64,000 bases of DNA from Acidovorax sp. 107 (lineage in GTDB: Bacteria > Pseudomonadota > Gammaproteobacteria > Burkholderiales > Burkholderiaceae_C), in NCBI RefSeq assembly GCF_003058055.1, contig NZ_QBTZ01000001.1, positions 1,800,501-1,864,500 on the forward strand. The letters run 5' to 3'. The position numbers were made by a program, and so were the translations under genes. This document shows positions 9,247 through 17,522 of this stretch, in pieces. The notes below the pieces were generated by a model that saw nothing but the letters and a program-made list of their open reading frames with translations, did no database searches and had not been told where the DNA came from. Each line of letters opens with the position of its first letter. The stretch's first letter is position 1.

Positions 9247-10059
9247 ATGACCCCCATGCCCTCCAACAACCTGCCTTTGCCCAAGTACCACCAGATCTAT
9301 CTGGTGCTGCGCGAGCAGTTGCAGGAGGGCCGGTTTGCCGATGGCCTTCCGGGTGAAATGGCGTTGATGCGGCAGTTCGCCGTGGCGCGGGTGACGGTGC
9401 GCCGTGCACTGGAGCTGCTGGAAGGCGAGGGCATGATCTCCCGCGAACCCGGCCGGGGCACCCGCCCGGTACCACCCGCTCCAGCCAGCACCGGTGGCGC
9501 GGAGGGCGATAGCGATGTCAGCCGTGCGCACCTCACCGGTTTGCTGGAGAACCTGGTCAGCATGGGCCTGCGCACCTCGGTCAAGGTGCTGGATGTGGAT
9601 ACGGTCACGGCGTCCCGTGCCGTGGCCGGTGCGCTGAACATCGCGGTGGGCGACGCCGTGCAAAAAGCGGTGCGTGTGCGCAGCACCAAAGAGGGCCCGC
9701 TGTCCCATATCACCACTTATGTGCCCGCCGACATCGCCCGCCAGTTCGGACGGCGCGAGCTGGCGCGCAAACCCATTCTGGTGCTGCTCGAAGAATCCGG
9801 CGTGAAGGTGGGCCGTGCCCACCAGACCATTTCCGCCAAGCTGGCCGATGCCGTGGTGGCCCGGCACCTCGATGTGTCGGTGGGCTCGGCCCTGCTGGCC
9901 GTGCGCCGCCTCATTTATGACGACCAGGAGCGCCCGGTGCAATGGTTGCACGGGTTGTACCGGCCAGACCGCTACGAATACGAAATGCAGCTGTCCCGCG
10001 TGGGCAGCATCGATGCCAAGGTCTGGGTCAGCAAAGAGCTGTCGGCCCAGTTCCACTGA
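9247..10059 (+). CDS. GntR/HutC-family transcriptional regulator
   Basis: 270 residues. A winged helix (YLVLREQLQEGRFADGLPGE, then RVTVRRALELLEGEGMISRE) is joined to a C-terminal UTRA ligand-binding domain ending LHGLYRPDRYEYEMQLSR. HutC-type members sense a pathway substrate or intermediate. It is the first gene of a long same-strand catabolic operon, 46 bp before the binding-protein gene, so it is the likely local regulator. ATGs at 9247 and 9256 are both possible and neither has a clear Shine-Dalgarno sequence; the upstream palindrome suggests autoregulation. Confidence 0.9.
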   Translation: MTPMPSNNLPLPKYHQIYLVLREQLQEGRFADGLPGEMALMRQFAVARVTVRRALELLEGEGMISREPGRGTRPVPPAPASTGGAEGDSDVSRAHLTGLLENLVSMGLRTSVKVLDVDTVTASRAVAGALNIAVGDAVQKAVRVRSTKEGPLSHITTYVPADIARQFGRRELARKPILVLLEESGVKVGRAHQTISAKLADAVVARHLDVSVGSALLAVRRLIYDDQERPVQWLHGLYRPDRYEYEMQLSRVGSIDAKVWVSKELSAQFH

Positions 10060-10105
10060 CCCGATCCTCATCCCCCCACTAAAACCACCTGCCAGGAGAA
10101 TGCCC

Positions 10106-11308
10106 ATGAGTACTCGCCGCCATTTCATGTCCCAGTCGGCCGCCGCCGCGTCGGCGCTGGCCTTCCCCCTGGTGGGAGGGGCACAGGCCAAGGCCGTCAA
10201 GGTGGGGGTGCTGCACCCCGTGACTGGTGCACTGGCCTATTCGGGCCAGCAATGCCGTGAAGGCGCGATGATGGCCATCGAGGACATCAACAAGGCCGGC
10301 GGCCTCAAGGCCCTGGGCGGCGCCAAGCTCGAAGCCCTGCTGGGCGATGCCCAGTCGCAGCCCCAGGCCGGTGCAGCCGAAGTGGAGAAGATGAACGAAG
10401 CGGGCGTTTCGGCCGTGGTGGGGGCATTTGCCTCGGCCATCTGCCTGGCCACCACGCAGGCCGCCGCCAAGTACAACCTGCCCCACATCGTGGATGTGGG
10501 CGTGGCGGACCAGATCGTGGAACGCGGCCTCAAGAACACCTTCCGCTTTGGCCCCGGCTACAAGAAGTGCGCCGAGACGGCCGTGGCCAACCTGCATGTG
10601 CTGAACACCGCCGCAGGCAAGCCTGCCAAGACGGTGATGATCATCCACGAGGAATCGCTCTTTGGAACCGGCACCGCGCAGTTGCTGGCGCGCGAGCTGC
10701 CCGGCTATGGCTACGAGGTCAAGGAGATCGTCAAACACGCGAACCCCACGCGTGACTTCAACAACATCGTGTTGCGCATGAAGGCGATCAACCCCGACAT
10801 CGTCATCCCCGCCAACTACTACAACGAGTACGCGCTGCTGGTGCGCACCATGCAGCAGCAAAAGGTCACGCCCAAGGCCATCTATTCGGTGCTCGGCGGA
10901 GCGGCGTCGAGCTACAAGTTCGTCAAGGAGTTTCCGGACGCAGCCAACGGAATCATTGACTGCAACCACTGGTTCAACCCCAAGGACAAGCGCGCGCAGG
11001 ACCTGAAGAAGCGTGTCGAAGCCAAGGGCCTGTTCTTCAGCTACGAGCTGTTCATGACCTACACCTCGATGTGGCTGCTGGCCGATGCGCTGGAGCGCGC
11101 CAAGTCGATGGACCGCGCGGCCCTCATCGACGCGCTGGAGAAGAGCACCTTTGCCGATCACATCATGCCGTACGGGCCCACCAAGTTCGTGGCCGGGCAG
11201 AACCAGGGCGCCCAGCCGCTGATGACCCAGGTGTTGAACAAAGACATCAAGGTAATCATCCCGCGCGACTACCGCGAAGCGGACCCGCTCTTCCCGCTGA
11301 AGGCCTGA
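10106..11308 (+). CDS. LIV-type ABC transporter substrate-binding protein
   Basis: 400 residues, type I periplasmic binding fold (Leu/Ile/Val-binding family). Start choice: AGGAG lies 7 bases before this ATG, whereas the in-frame ATG 6 bases upstream is too close to it. The signal peptide contains STRRHFMSQSAAAA and could be Tat or Sec. Lobe motifs include VKVGVLHPVTGALAYSGQ and AVVGAFASAICLATTQAA. LIV-family proteins bind amino acids, amides, urea and aromatic acids; the enzymes downstream suggest a small amide, imide or carboxylate ligand here. Confidence 0.9.
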   Translation: MSTRRHFMSQSAAAASALAFPLVGGAQAKAVKVGVLHPVTGALAYSGQQCREGAMMAIEDINKAGGLKALGGAKLEALLGDAQSQPQAGAAEVEKMNEAGVSAVVGAFASAICLATTQAAAKYNLPHIVDVGVADQIVERGLKNTFRFGPGYKKCAETAVANLHVLNTAAGKPAKTVMIIHEESLFGTGTAQLLARELPGYGYEVKEIVKHANPTRDFNNIVLRMKAINPDIVIPANYYNEYALLVRTMQQQKVTPKAIYSVLGGAASSYKFVKEFPDAANGIIDCNHWFNPKDKRAQDLKKRVEAKGLFFSYELFMTYTSMWLLADALERAKSMDRAALIDALEKSTFADHIMPYGPTKFVAGQNQGAQPLMTQVLNKDIKVIIPRDYREADPLFPLKA

Positions 11309-11346
11309 CACCCACCACTTTTCAGCCCTGATCGCAGGGGCTGCGG

Positions 11347-11367
11347 GGCGCCTCGCACCGAGGCGCC
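11347..11367 (+). promoter_or_regulatory. intercistronic stem-loop after the binding-protein gene
   Basis: A perfect 9-bp GC stem (GGCGCCTCG/CGAGGCGCC) with a 3-base loop lies in the 96-bp gap between the binding protein and the first permease. There is no T run, so it more likely protects the upstream message or thins transcription into the permease genes than ends it fully. Confidence 0.5.
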
Positions 11368-11404
11368 AGGCCGCGCCTTTGTCTGATTAGCGCCCATTCC
11401 CTCC

Positions 11405-12277
11405 ATGTTCGACCTCAGCATCCTCTTTCCGTCGGTCCTCAACGGCCTGACCACGGGCGCGGTGTATGCCCTCATCGCGCTCGGGCTCACGTTGATCTAC
11501 GGCGTGCTGCACATCATCAACTTCGCGCACGGTGCGTCGCTGATGCTGGCGCTGTACGCGGTGTACCTGCTCAAGCAGCACTTCGGGCTCGACCCCTATC
11601 TGGCGCTGCCCATCCTGGTCCCTGGCATGTTCGCCCTGGGTTATGCGCTGCAGCGCCTGGTCATCAACCGCGCCAGCCACGGCAAGGACGAAAACATCCT
11701 GCTCGTCACGCTGGGCATTTCCATCGTGATGGAAAACCTCGCGCTGCTGTTCTTCAAATCCGATACGCGCACCATCGAGACGGCCTACACCCTCACCACC
11801 GTGGCGGTGGGGCCCGCCATGATCGCCTTGCCCAAGCTGGTCGCTTTTGCTGGTGCGCTGGTGGTGTCGGCCGTGCTGCTGTGGATCGTGGGCCGCACCG
11901 ACTTGGGCCGCGCCATCCGCGCGGTGGCCAAGGAGAAGCACGGTGCCAAGCTCATGGGCATCAATGTGGACCATGTGTATGCCATGAGCTTTGGGATTGG
12001 TCTGGCCTGCCTGGGTGCTGCCGCCTGCTTTCTGCTGCCAGCGTATTACGTGAACCCGCAGGTGGGTAGCGGCTTTGTGCTGGTGGCGTTCACCATCGTG
12101 GTGCTGGGCGGCATGGGCAGCTTTACCGGCGCGCTGGTGGGTGGTCTGCTGATCGGCGTGGTGGAGTCGCTGGGCGGCCTGTACCTGGGTGAATCGCTGG
12201 GCCAAATCGGCATTTTTGCCATCTTTATCGCCGTGTTGCTGTTCCGCCCGCAGGGCTTGTTTGGAGCCAAGGCATGA
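11405..12277 (+). CDS. LIV-type ABC transporter permease (LivH family)
   Basis: 290 residues with about eight predicted membrane helices. The N-terminus LNGLTTGAVYALIALGLTLI and IYGVLHIINFAHGASLM are characteristic of LivH permeases, as is GRAIRAVAKEKHGAKLMGIN, the cytoplasmic loop that contacts the ATPases. Its stop codon overlaps the next start (ATGA), so translation is probably coupled. Confidence 0.93.
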   Translation: MFDLSILFPSVLNGLTTGAVYALIALGLTLIYGVLHIINFAHGASLMLALYAVYLLKQHFGLDPYLALPILVPGMFALGYALQRLVINRASHGKDENILLVTLGISIVMENLALLFFKSDTRTIETAYTLTTVAVGPAMIALPKLVAFAGALVVSAVLLWIVGRTDLGRAIRAVAKEKHGAKLMGINVDHVYAMSFGIGLACLGAAACFLLPAYYVNPQVGSGFVLVAFTIVVLGGMGSFTGALVGGLLIGVVESLGGLYLGESLGQIGIFAIFIAVLLFRPQGLFGAKA

Positions 12278-13245
12278 AGCAGCTTGCAAGCATTGGATTG
12301 TTTGCCGTCGTCGTGGCGGCCATCGCGGCGTTTTCCGACTCCGGCGTGTTGCTCAACTTCGTGATGATGTCGCTCTACGCGGCGCTGCTGGCGCAGGCGT
12401 GGAACATCCTCGGGGGCTTTGGCGGTCAGTTCTCGTTCGGGCACGCACTGTTCTTCGGAACGGGCGCCTACATACAGGCCATTGCCCAGATGCAAGGGGG
12501 CATCAATCCCTGGATTGCATTGCCCATGGCGGTGGCTGGCAGCGCGCTGGTGGGGCTGTTCGTGGGCGGGCTGTCGTTCCGTTACGGACTCAAGGGCTCG
12601 TACTTTGCGCTGGTCACGCTGGCTTTTGCCGAGGTGTTTCGCATCCTGGCGCTGTCGGTGCCGTTCACCGGCGCAGGTGTGGGGCTGATGCTGCCGCTCA
12701 AGGAGTCGCTCTCCAACATGCAGTTCGGATCGCGCAAGGGTTTTGTCTTCCTGATCCTGGCGCTGGTCACACTGGCGCTGCTGGTCAGCTGGTGGCTCAA
12801 GAACTCGCGCTTTGGTGCCTGGCTGCAGGCCGTGCGCGACAACGAAGACGCAGCGCGCGCCATCGGCGTCAATCCCTTCGGCGTGAAGATGGGCGCCATT
12901 GCCCTGTCGGGCGGCTTCATGGGGGCAGCCGGGGCGTTCTATGTGCAGGTGTTCCAGTACATCGACCCAGGCATTGCCTACGGTTCGGTCACGTCGGTGG
13001 AGGCCCTGGTGGCGGCCATCGTGGGTGGCATTGGCACCGTCTGGGGCCCTGTGCTGGGTGCGCTGGTGCTGCACATCCTGGCCGACGTCACGCGCAACCT
13101 GTTTGGCCAGTTGCCCGGCATCAACATGGTGATTTACGGCGTGGTGCTGGTGCTCATCGTGATGTTCCTGCCCCGTGGCATTGCGGGCATCGGGCAGTCG
13201 GTGGTGGCGGTGTGGAAACGTTCGGGAGGCCGCCATGGCGAATGA
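12274..13245 (+). CDS. LIV-type ABC transporter permease (LivM family)
   Basis: 323 residues, hydrophobic throughout. LivM signatures are AQAWNILGGFGGQFSFGHA and SVEALVAAIVGGIGTVWGPV, with the EAA-like loop AVRDNEDAARAIGVNPFGVK. It pairs with the LivH-type permease to form the membrane channel. The 3' end overlaps the next gene by 11 bp. Confidence 0.93.
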   Translation: MKQLASIGLFAVVVAAIAAFSDSGVLLNFVMMSLYAALLAQAWNILGGFGGQFSFGHALFFGTGAYIQAIAQMQGGINPWIALPMAVAGSALVGLFVGGLSFRYGLKGSYFALVTLAFAEVFRILALSVPFTGAGVGLMLPLKESLSNMQFGSRKGFVFLILALVTLALLVSWWLKNSRFGAWLQAVRDNEDAARAIGVNPFGVKMGAIALSGGFMGAAGAFYVQVFQYIDPGIAYGSVTSVEALVAAIVGGIGTVWGPVLGALVLHILADVTRNLFGQLPGINMVIYGVVLVLIVMFLPRGIAGIGQSVVAVWKRSGGRHGE

Positions 13246-13996
13246 CCTGTTGCAGCTCAACGGGCTGAGCAAATCCTTCGGCGGCCTGAAAGCCGTGCAA
13301 AACGTGAGCCTGTCGGTGCCAGAAGGTTCGCTGACCGCCCTGATCGGTCCCAACGGCGCGGGCAAGACGACGCTCTTTGCACTGATGTCAGGTTTTGTAC
13401 GGCCCGACACAGGCACCGTGCGCTTTGCGGGCCAGGACATCACGGGCCAGGCCCCGCACCTCAACGCCCGGCTGGGCATGACGCGCACCTTCCAGATCGT
13501 GCAGCCTTTCGCAGCGCAGACCGTGCGCGAAAACATTGCCGTGGGCGCGCACCTCAAAGAGCCCAGCCGCCGTGCCGCGCTGGGGCTGGCGAGCGACGTG
13601 GCGGCCCGCGTAGGCCTGGCCCCGCAGCTGGACAAACCTGCGGCCGACCTCACGGTGGCCGGCCGCAAGCGCCTGGAGCTGGCGCGCGCCCTGGCCACCC
13701 GGCCGCGCCTGCTGCTGCTCGATGAAGTGCTGGCTGGCCTCAACCCCCAGGAGATTGCCGAGATGATTCCCGTGGTGCGCGGCATTGCCGATGGTGGCGT
13801 GACCGTGTTGATGATCGAACACGTCATGCAGGCGGTGATGAACTTGGCCGAGCATGTGTGGGTGCTGGCCCAGGGCCAGCTCATTGCGCAGGGCAACCCC
13901 GCGCAGGTCACCTCGGACGAGCGGGTGATCGAGGCCTACCTCGGCCACGGCACCGCCGCCCGTTTGCGCGCCGCCGCACCGCAGGAGGCCGCATGA
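13235..13996 (+). CDS. LIV-type ABC transporter ATPase (LivG family)
   Basis: 253 residues. Walker A is GPNGAGKTT, Walker B is LLLLDEVLAGLNPQE and the switch His lies in LMIEHVMQAV. The ABC signature is degenerate: LTVAGRKRLELARAL stands where LSGGQ or LSYGQ is expected. This variant is seen in some LIV-type ATPases, so the protein may still be active with the F-type partner. The start at 13235 has GGGAGG 6 bases upstream and overlaps the LivM-type gene; the longer in-frame form is rejected. Confidence 0.92.
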   Translation: MANDLLQLNGLSKSFGGLKAVQNVSLSVPEGSLTALIGPNGAGKTTLFALMSGFVRPDTGTVRFAGQDITGQAPHLNARLGMTRTFQIVQPFAAQTVRENIAVGAHLKEPSRRAALGLASDVAARVGLAPQLDKPAADLTVAGRKRLELARALATRPRLLLLDEVLAGLNPQEIAEMIPVVRGIADGGVTVLMIEHVMQAVMNLAEHVWVLAQGQLIAQGNPAQVTSDERVIEAYLGHGTAARLRAAAPQEAA

Positions 13997-14709
13997 GCAC
14001 CGCCCCTTTGCTGGAGATCACCGGCCTGCGCGGCGGCTACGGCCGGGTGGAAGTGCTGCGGGGCGTGGACCTGCAGGTGCAGCCCGGCGAGACTGTGGCG
14101 CTGCTGGGCAGCAACGGCGCGGGCAAGTCCACGCTCAACAACGTGGTCTGCGGCATCTACAAGGCCTGGGCGGGCAAGGTGGCGTTTGATGGGGCCGACC
14201 TCAGCGGCGCCCACTACACCGAGGTCGTCAAGGCGGGTCTGATTCAGGTGCCCGAAGGCCGCAAGATATTCCCCAACCTGAGCGTGATGGAGAACCTGGC
14301 GCTCGGCAGCTTCACCCGGGCGCGCGAGCGCCGCGCCGAGAACATCGACAAGGTGTTTGCCATCTTTCCGCGCCTGAAGGAGCGCACCCTGCAGCTCGCC
14401 GGCACCATGAGCGGTGGCGAACAGCAGATGCTGGCCATTGGCCGCGGAATGATGGCCGAGCCGCGCCTGCTCATCCTCGACGAGCCCTCGCTGGGCCTGT
14501 CGCCACTGCTGGTCGAAGAGATGTTTGGTCTGATCCGGCAGCTGCGCTCCACCGGTCTCGCGGTGATGCTGGTGGAGCAGAACGTGGGCCAGTCCCTCGA
14601 AATCGCCGACCGCGCCTACGTGATGGAGAACGGAAGCATCCGCTTCTCGGGTGCCCCCGCCGACTTGCTGCGCAGCGACGACCTGCGCCGCGCCTACCTG
14701 GGGCTGTGA
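13993..14709 (+). CDS. LIV-type ABC transporter ATPase (LivF family)
   Basis: 238 residues. Walker A GSNGAGKST, Q-loop VPEGRKIFPNLSVMENL typical of LivF, signature MSGGEQQMLAIGRGMM, and Walker B LLILDEPSLGLSP are all intact. It forms the ATPase heterodimer with the G-type subunit. The start overlaps the previous stop (ATGA) and has AGGAGG upstream. It completes the five-gene importer. Confidence 0.94.
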   Translation: MSTAPLLEITGLRGGYGRVEVLRGVDLQVQPGETVALLGSNGAGKSTLNNVVCGIYKAWAGKVAFDGADLSGAHYTEVVKAGLIQVPEGRKIFPNLSVMENLALGSFTRARERRAENIDKVFAIFPRLKERTLQLAGTMSGGEQQMLAIGRGMMAEPRLLILDEPSLGLSPLLVEEMFGLIRQLRSTGLAVMLVEQNVGQSLEIADRAYVMENGSIRFSGAPADLLRSDDLRRAYLGL

Positions 14710-14776
14710 TGCCGGCACTTGCCCCGTAAGCCACCACCCCACAAGTCACAGAACTACAGGATTGGAGACACACCCC

Positions 14777-15742
14777 ATGACTTCACGCCGTCATCTCTTG
14801 GTTGCCCTGGGCGCCACGCCCGCCCTGTGGCAGGGCCCGCTGGCGCTGGCCCAAGGTAACACCCCCATCCGCATCCTGGTGGGTGCCCCGGCCGGTGGAT
14901 CCACCGACACGCTGGCGCGCACCCTGGCCATTGAAATGGGCCGCCTGCTGGGCCGCACCGTCATTGTCGAGAACCGACCTGGCGCGGGCGGCAACATCGC
15001 GGCCGACGCAGTGGCCAAGGCCGCGCCCGATGGCAATACCCTGCTGATGAGCTTCACCAGCCATGCCATCAACGCCAGTCTGTACAAGACGCCGCCGTTC
15101 GACCCCATCAAGGACTTCACGCCGCTGACCTGTGTGGCGACCTCGCCCTCGGTGCTGGTGGCCAACCCCGCCGTGCCTGCCAAGGATGTGCGCGAACTGA
15201 TCGCCCTTGCCAAGGCCAAGCCCGGCAAGCTCAACTTTGCGATCGGCGCCGTGGGCTCGTCCCTGCACTTGGCGGGGGACGCGTTCAAGATGCAGTCGGG
15301 CGCCTATATCGTGAACATTCCGTATCGGGGTACTGCGCCCGCGTTGCAGGATGTGCTGGCCGGGCAGGTGGAGCTGATGTTTGCCGCCGTGGGCAATGCC
15401 CAGGCGCAGATCCGCGCAGGCAAGCTCAAGGCGCTGGGGGTGACCAGTGCACAGCGCCTGCCTGCGTTTCCCGATGTGCCCGCGATTGCCGAGGTGCTGC
15501 CCGGCTATGAATCCAGTGCCTGGTTCGGGCTTTTCGGCCCGGGGCAGATGAACCCGGAGCTGGCCAAGCGCATCAGCGACGCTGCGCGCCAAGCCATCGC
15601 CTCGCCCGATGTGAAGCGGCGCCTGGAGCACGAAGGTGCCGTGCCCGTGGGCAACAGCCCCGAAGAGTTTGCGCGCTTTGTGCAGGCCGAGATCCCGCGC
15701 TGGGCCAAGGTGGTGCAGTTTTCTGGAGCCAAGCCCGAATGA
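14777..15742 (+). CDS. Bug/TctC-family extracytoplasmic solute-binding protein
   Basis: 321 residues with an N-terminal signal peptide ending near ALAQG. Bug-family features are ILVGAPAGGSTDTLAR, VENRPGAGGNIAADAVAKA, DGNTLLMSF and the C-terminal GLFGPGQMNPELAKRI. These proteins bind carboxylates, commonly dicarboxylates or amides, and usually serve TctAB membrane partners, none of which is present here. Its place between the importer and the aconitase-family genes, with an ATGA overlap to the latter, suggests a role as an extra binding protein or sensor for the same substrate family. Confidence 0.9.
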   Translation: MTSRRHLLVALGATPALWQGPLALAQGNTPIRILVGAPAGGSTDTLARTLAIEMGRLLGRTVIVENRPGAGGNIAADAVAKAAPDGNTLLMSFTSHAINASLYKTPPFDPIKDFTPLTCVATSPSVLVANPAVPAKDVRELIALAKAKPGKLNFAIGAVGSSLHLAGDAFKMQSGAYIVNIPYRGTAPALQDVLAGQVELMFAAVGNAQAQIRAGKLKALGVTSAQRLPAFPDVPAIAEVLPGYESSAWFGLFGPGQMNPELAKRISDAARQAIASPDVKRRLEHEGAVPVGNSPEEFARFVQAEIPRWAKVVQFSGAKPE

Positions 15743-17025
15743 GCCTCCCATCCAGCCCCCCGAGCACGCTGGCGCAGAAGCTCGTGGCCCGCGCCAGTGG
15801 CCGCGACCGCGTCACGCCCGGCGAGATCGTCAATTGCCGTGTCGATCTGGCCATGTTCCACGACTCGTCCGGCCCGCGTCGGCTCAAGCCCATGCTGGAA
15901 GAGCTGGGCGCCCAGATCTGGGACAAGCGCCGCGTGGTCCTGGTGATGGACCACTACCTGCCCGAGCGCGACGACGAATCGCGCCGCATCGTGCGCATCG
16001 CCCGCGACTGGGCGCGCGAGCAGGACCTGCCCCATGTGTACGACGGCCAGGGTATCTGCCATGTGGTGGTGCCCCAGCACGGCCACATCCGCCCCGGCAT
16101 GTTCTGTGTGGGCGGCGACTCGCATTCGCCCACGGGCGGCGCGTTTGGCGCCTACATGTTCGGCATTGGCAGCACCGAGATGCTGGGCGTGGTCGTGACC
16201 GGTGAAATCTGGCTGCGCGTGCCGCACACCCTGCAGATGCACTGGAGCGGCCAGTTGGCTGCAGGCGTGACCGCCAAGGACATGATGCTGCACATGATCG
16301 GCCGCTTTGGCATGAACGGCGGCCAGTATCAGGCCGTGGAATTTGCCGGTCCCGCCGTACAGGCGCTGGGCATGCAAGAGCGCATGACCCTGTCCAACAT
16401 GAGCGCCGAGCTGGGTGCCCAGGCCGGGCTGATTGCCCCCGACGCCACGACAAGCGACTGGCTCCGGGCTGCAGGAGTGCCCGATGCAGACCTGCAGGGG
16501 CTGGATGCCTGGCGCACGGACGAAGGCGCTGACTTGACGCGCCACACTTTCGACGCCACCACACTCACGCCCCAGGTCGCCGCCCCGCACAGCCCCGCCA
16601 ACGCCGCGCCCGTGGCGCAGCATGCAGGGCAGGGCATTGACGTGGCCTATATCGGCGCCTGTACTGGCGCCAAGTTGGACGACCTGCGCGCCGCCGCCAG
16701 CGTGTTGCGTGGCCAGCGAGTGGCCGCCAGCGTGCGCCTGATGGTCGCGCCGGCCAGCCAGCGCGACCAAGCCGCTGCCCAGGCCGAAGGCGTGCTGCAG
16801 GTGCTGCAGGACGCAGGGGCTGAACTGTTCCCCACCACCTGTGGGGCCTGCGCGGGCTATGGCGACACGGTGGGCGACGCCACCAACGTCATCTCCAGCA
16901 CGGCGCGCAATTTCAAGGGCCGCATGGGCTCGCCCACGGCGCAGGTGTATCTGGCCTCGCCCTACACGGTGGCAGCTTCGGCCCTGCGTGGCTGCATTAC
17001 TGATCCCCGAGAGGTGTTGGCATGA
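15739..17025 (+). CDS. aconitase-family dehydratase large subunit (isopropylmalate/dimethylmaleate hydratase-like)
   Basis: 428 residues, the size of stand-alone LeuC/HacA/DmdA-type large subunits. The three [4Fe-4S] ligands are Cys308 (IGACTGAK) and Cys368/Cys371 (TTCGACAGYG). Other family motifs are VMDHYLP, GDSHSPTGGAFGAYMFGIGS and VTAKDMMLHMIG. It hydrates or dehydrates a 2- or 3-hydroxy dicarboxylate together with the small subunit encoded next (ATGA overlap). The operon holds no other leucine-biosynthesis gene but does hold a lyase of the dimethylmalate/methylisocitrate type, so a catabolic hydratase is favoured over LeuC. Exact substrate unknown. Confidence 0.88.
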   Translation: MSLPSSPPSTLAQKLVARASGRDRVTPGEIVNCRVDLAMFHDSSGPRRLKPMLEELGAQIWDKRRVVLVMDHYLPERDDESRRIVRIARDWAREQDLPHVYDGQGICHVVVPQHGHIRPGMFCVGGDSHSPTGGAFGAYMFGIGSTEMLGVVVTGEIWLRVPHTLQMHWSGQLAAGVTAKDMMLHMIGRFGMNGGQYQAVEFAGPAVQALGMQERMTLSNMSAELGAQAGLIAPDATTSDWLRAAGVPDADLQGLDAWRTDEGADLTRHTFDATTLTPQVAAPHSPANAAPVAQHAGQGIDVAYIGACTGAKLDDLRAAASVLRGQRVAASVRLMVAPASQRDQAAAQAEGVLQVLQDAGAELFPTTCGACAGYGDTVGDATNVISSTARNFKGRMGSPTAQVYLASPYTVAASALRGCITDPREVLA

Positions 17026-17522
17026 CGAGTATCCACCGCGTCTGGAAGTTGGGTGCCGACGTCGACACCGACGTGCTGGCCCCCGGCCACGCCATGAAGC
17101 ACGGCATCGACGTGCTGGCACGCCACTGCCTTGAATCCGTGCGCCCCGACTTTGTGCAGGGTGTACGAAAAGGTGATGTGATCGTGGCCGGGCCCAACTT
17201 CGGCATTGGCTCGTCGCGCGAGCAGGCGGCTGCCGTGCTGGTGCGCCTGGGCGTGGCGGCGGTAATTGCGCCGTCGTTCAGTGGCCTTTACTTTCGCAAC
17301 GCGTTCAACCTGGGCCTGCTGCTGCTGACCTGCCCCGAGGCCGACGCCATCGGGGAGGAGGAGGGCATCACCCTGAACGAACAAACACCTTCGGTCACCA
17401 CCGCCCTGGGGCGTGTGCTGGCCTGCGACCCGATTCCCCCGTTTCTTTTGGACATGGTGCGCGCCGGTGGGCTGATGAACCAGCTGCGCGCCCGCTTTGG
17501 CAAGGAGCCCCTGCATGGCTGA
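17022..17522 (+). CDS. aconitase-family dehydratase small subunit
   Basis: 166 residues, LeuD/DmdB-type swivelling domain. The phosphate/carboxylate-binding loop GSSREQA is at residues 63-69, and GPNFGIGSSREQAAAVLVR is highly typical. The substrate-recognition flap reads DTDVLAPGHAMKHG (residues 15-28), unlike the YLRT or YLVR type flaps of isopropylmalate isomerases. That supports a different, possibly smaller or branched, dicarboxylate. Its start overlaps the large-subunit stop and its end overlaps the next gene by 8 bp. Confidence 0.88.
   Translation: MTSIHRVWKLGADVDTDVLAPGHAMKHGIDVLARHCLESVRPDFVQGVRKGDVIVAGPNFGIGSSREQAAAVLVRLGVAAVIAPSFSGLYFRNAFNLGLLLLTCPEADAIGEEEGITLNEQTPSVTTALGRVLACDPIPPFLLDMVRAGGLMNQLRARFGKEPLHG

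Noticed and set aside
10079..11311. 410-codon antisense frame opposite the LIV binding protein
   Set aside because: Same codon-bias shadow effect; no motif.
12046..13911. 621-codon open frame antisense to the LIV transporter genes
   Set aside because: The sense strand codes three clear ABC transporter proteins; the antisense product is low-complexity.
15739..17522. Assignment of the aconitase-family pair as leucine biosynthesis LeuCD
   Set aside because: Operon context is catabolic, leuB and leuA are absent, and the small-subunit flap differs from isopropylmalate isomerases.
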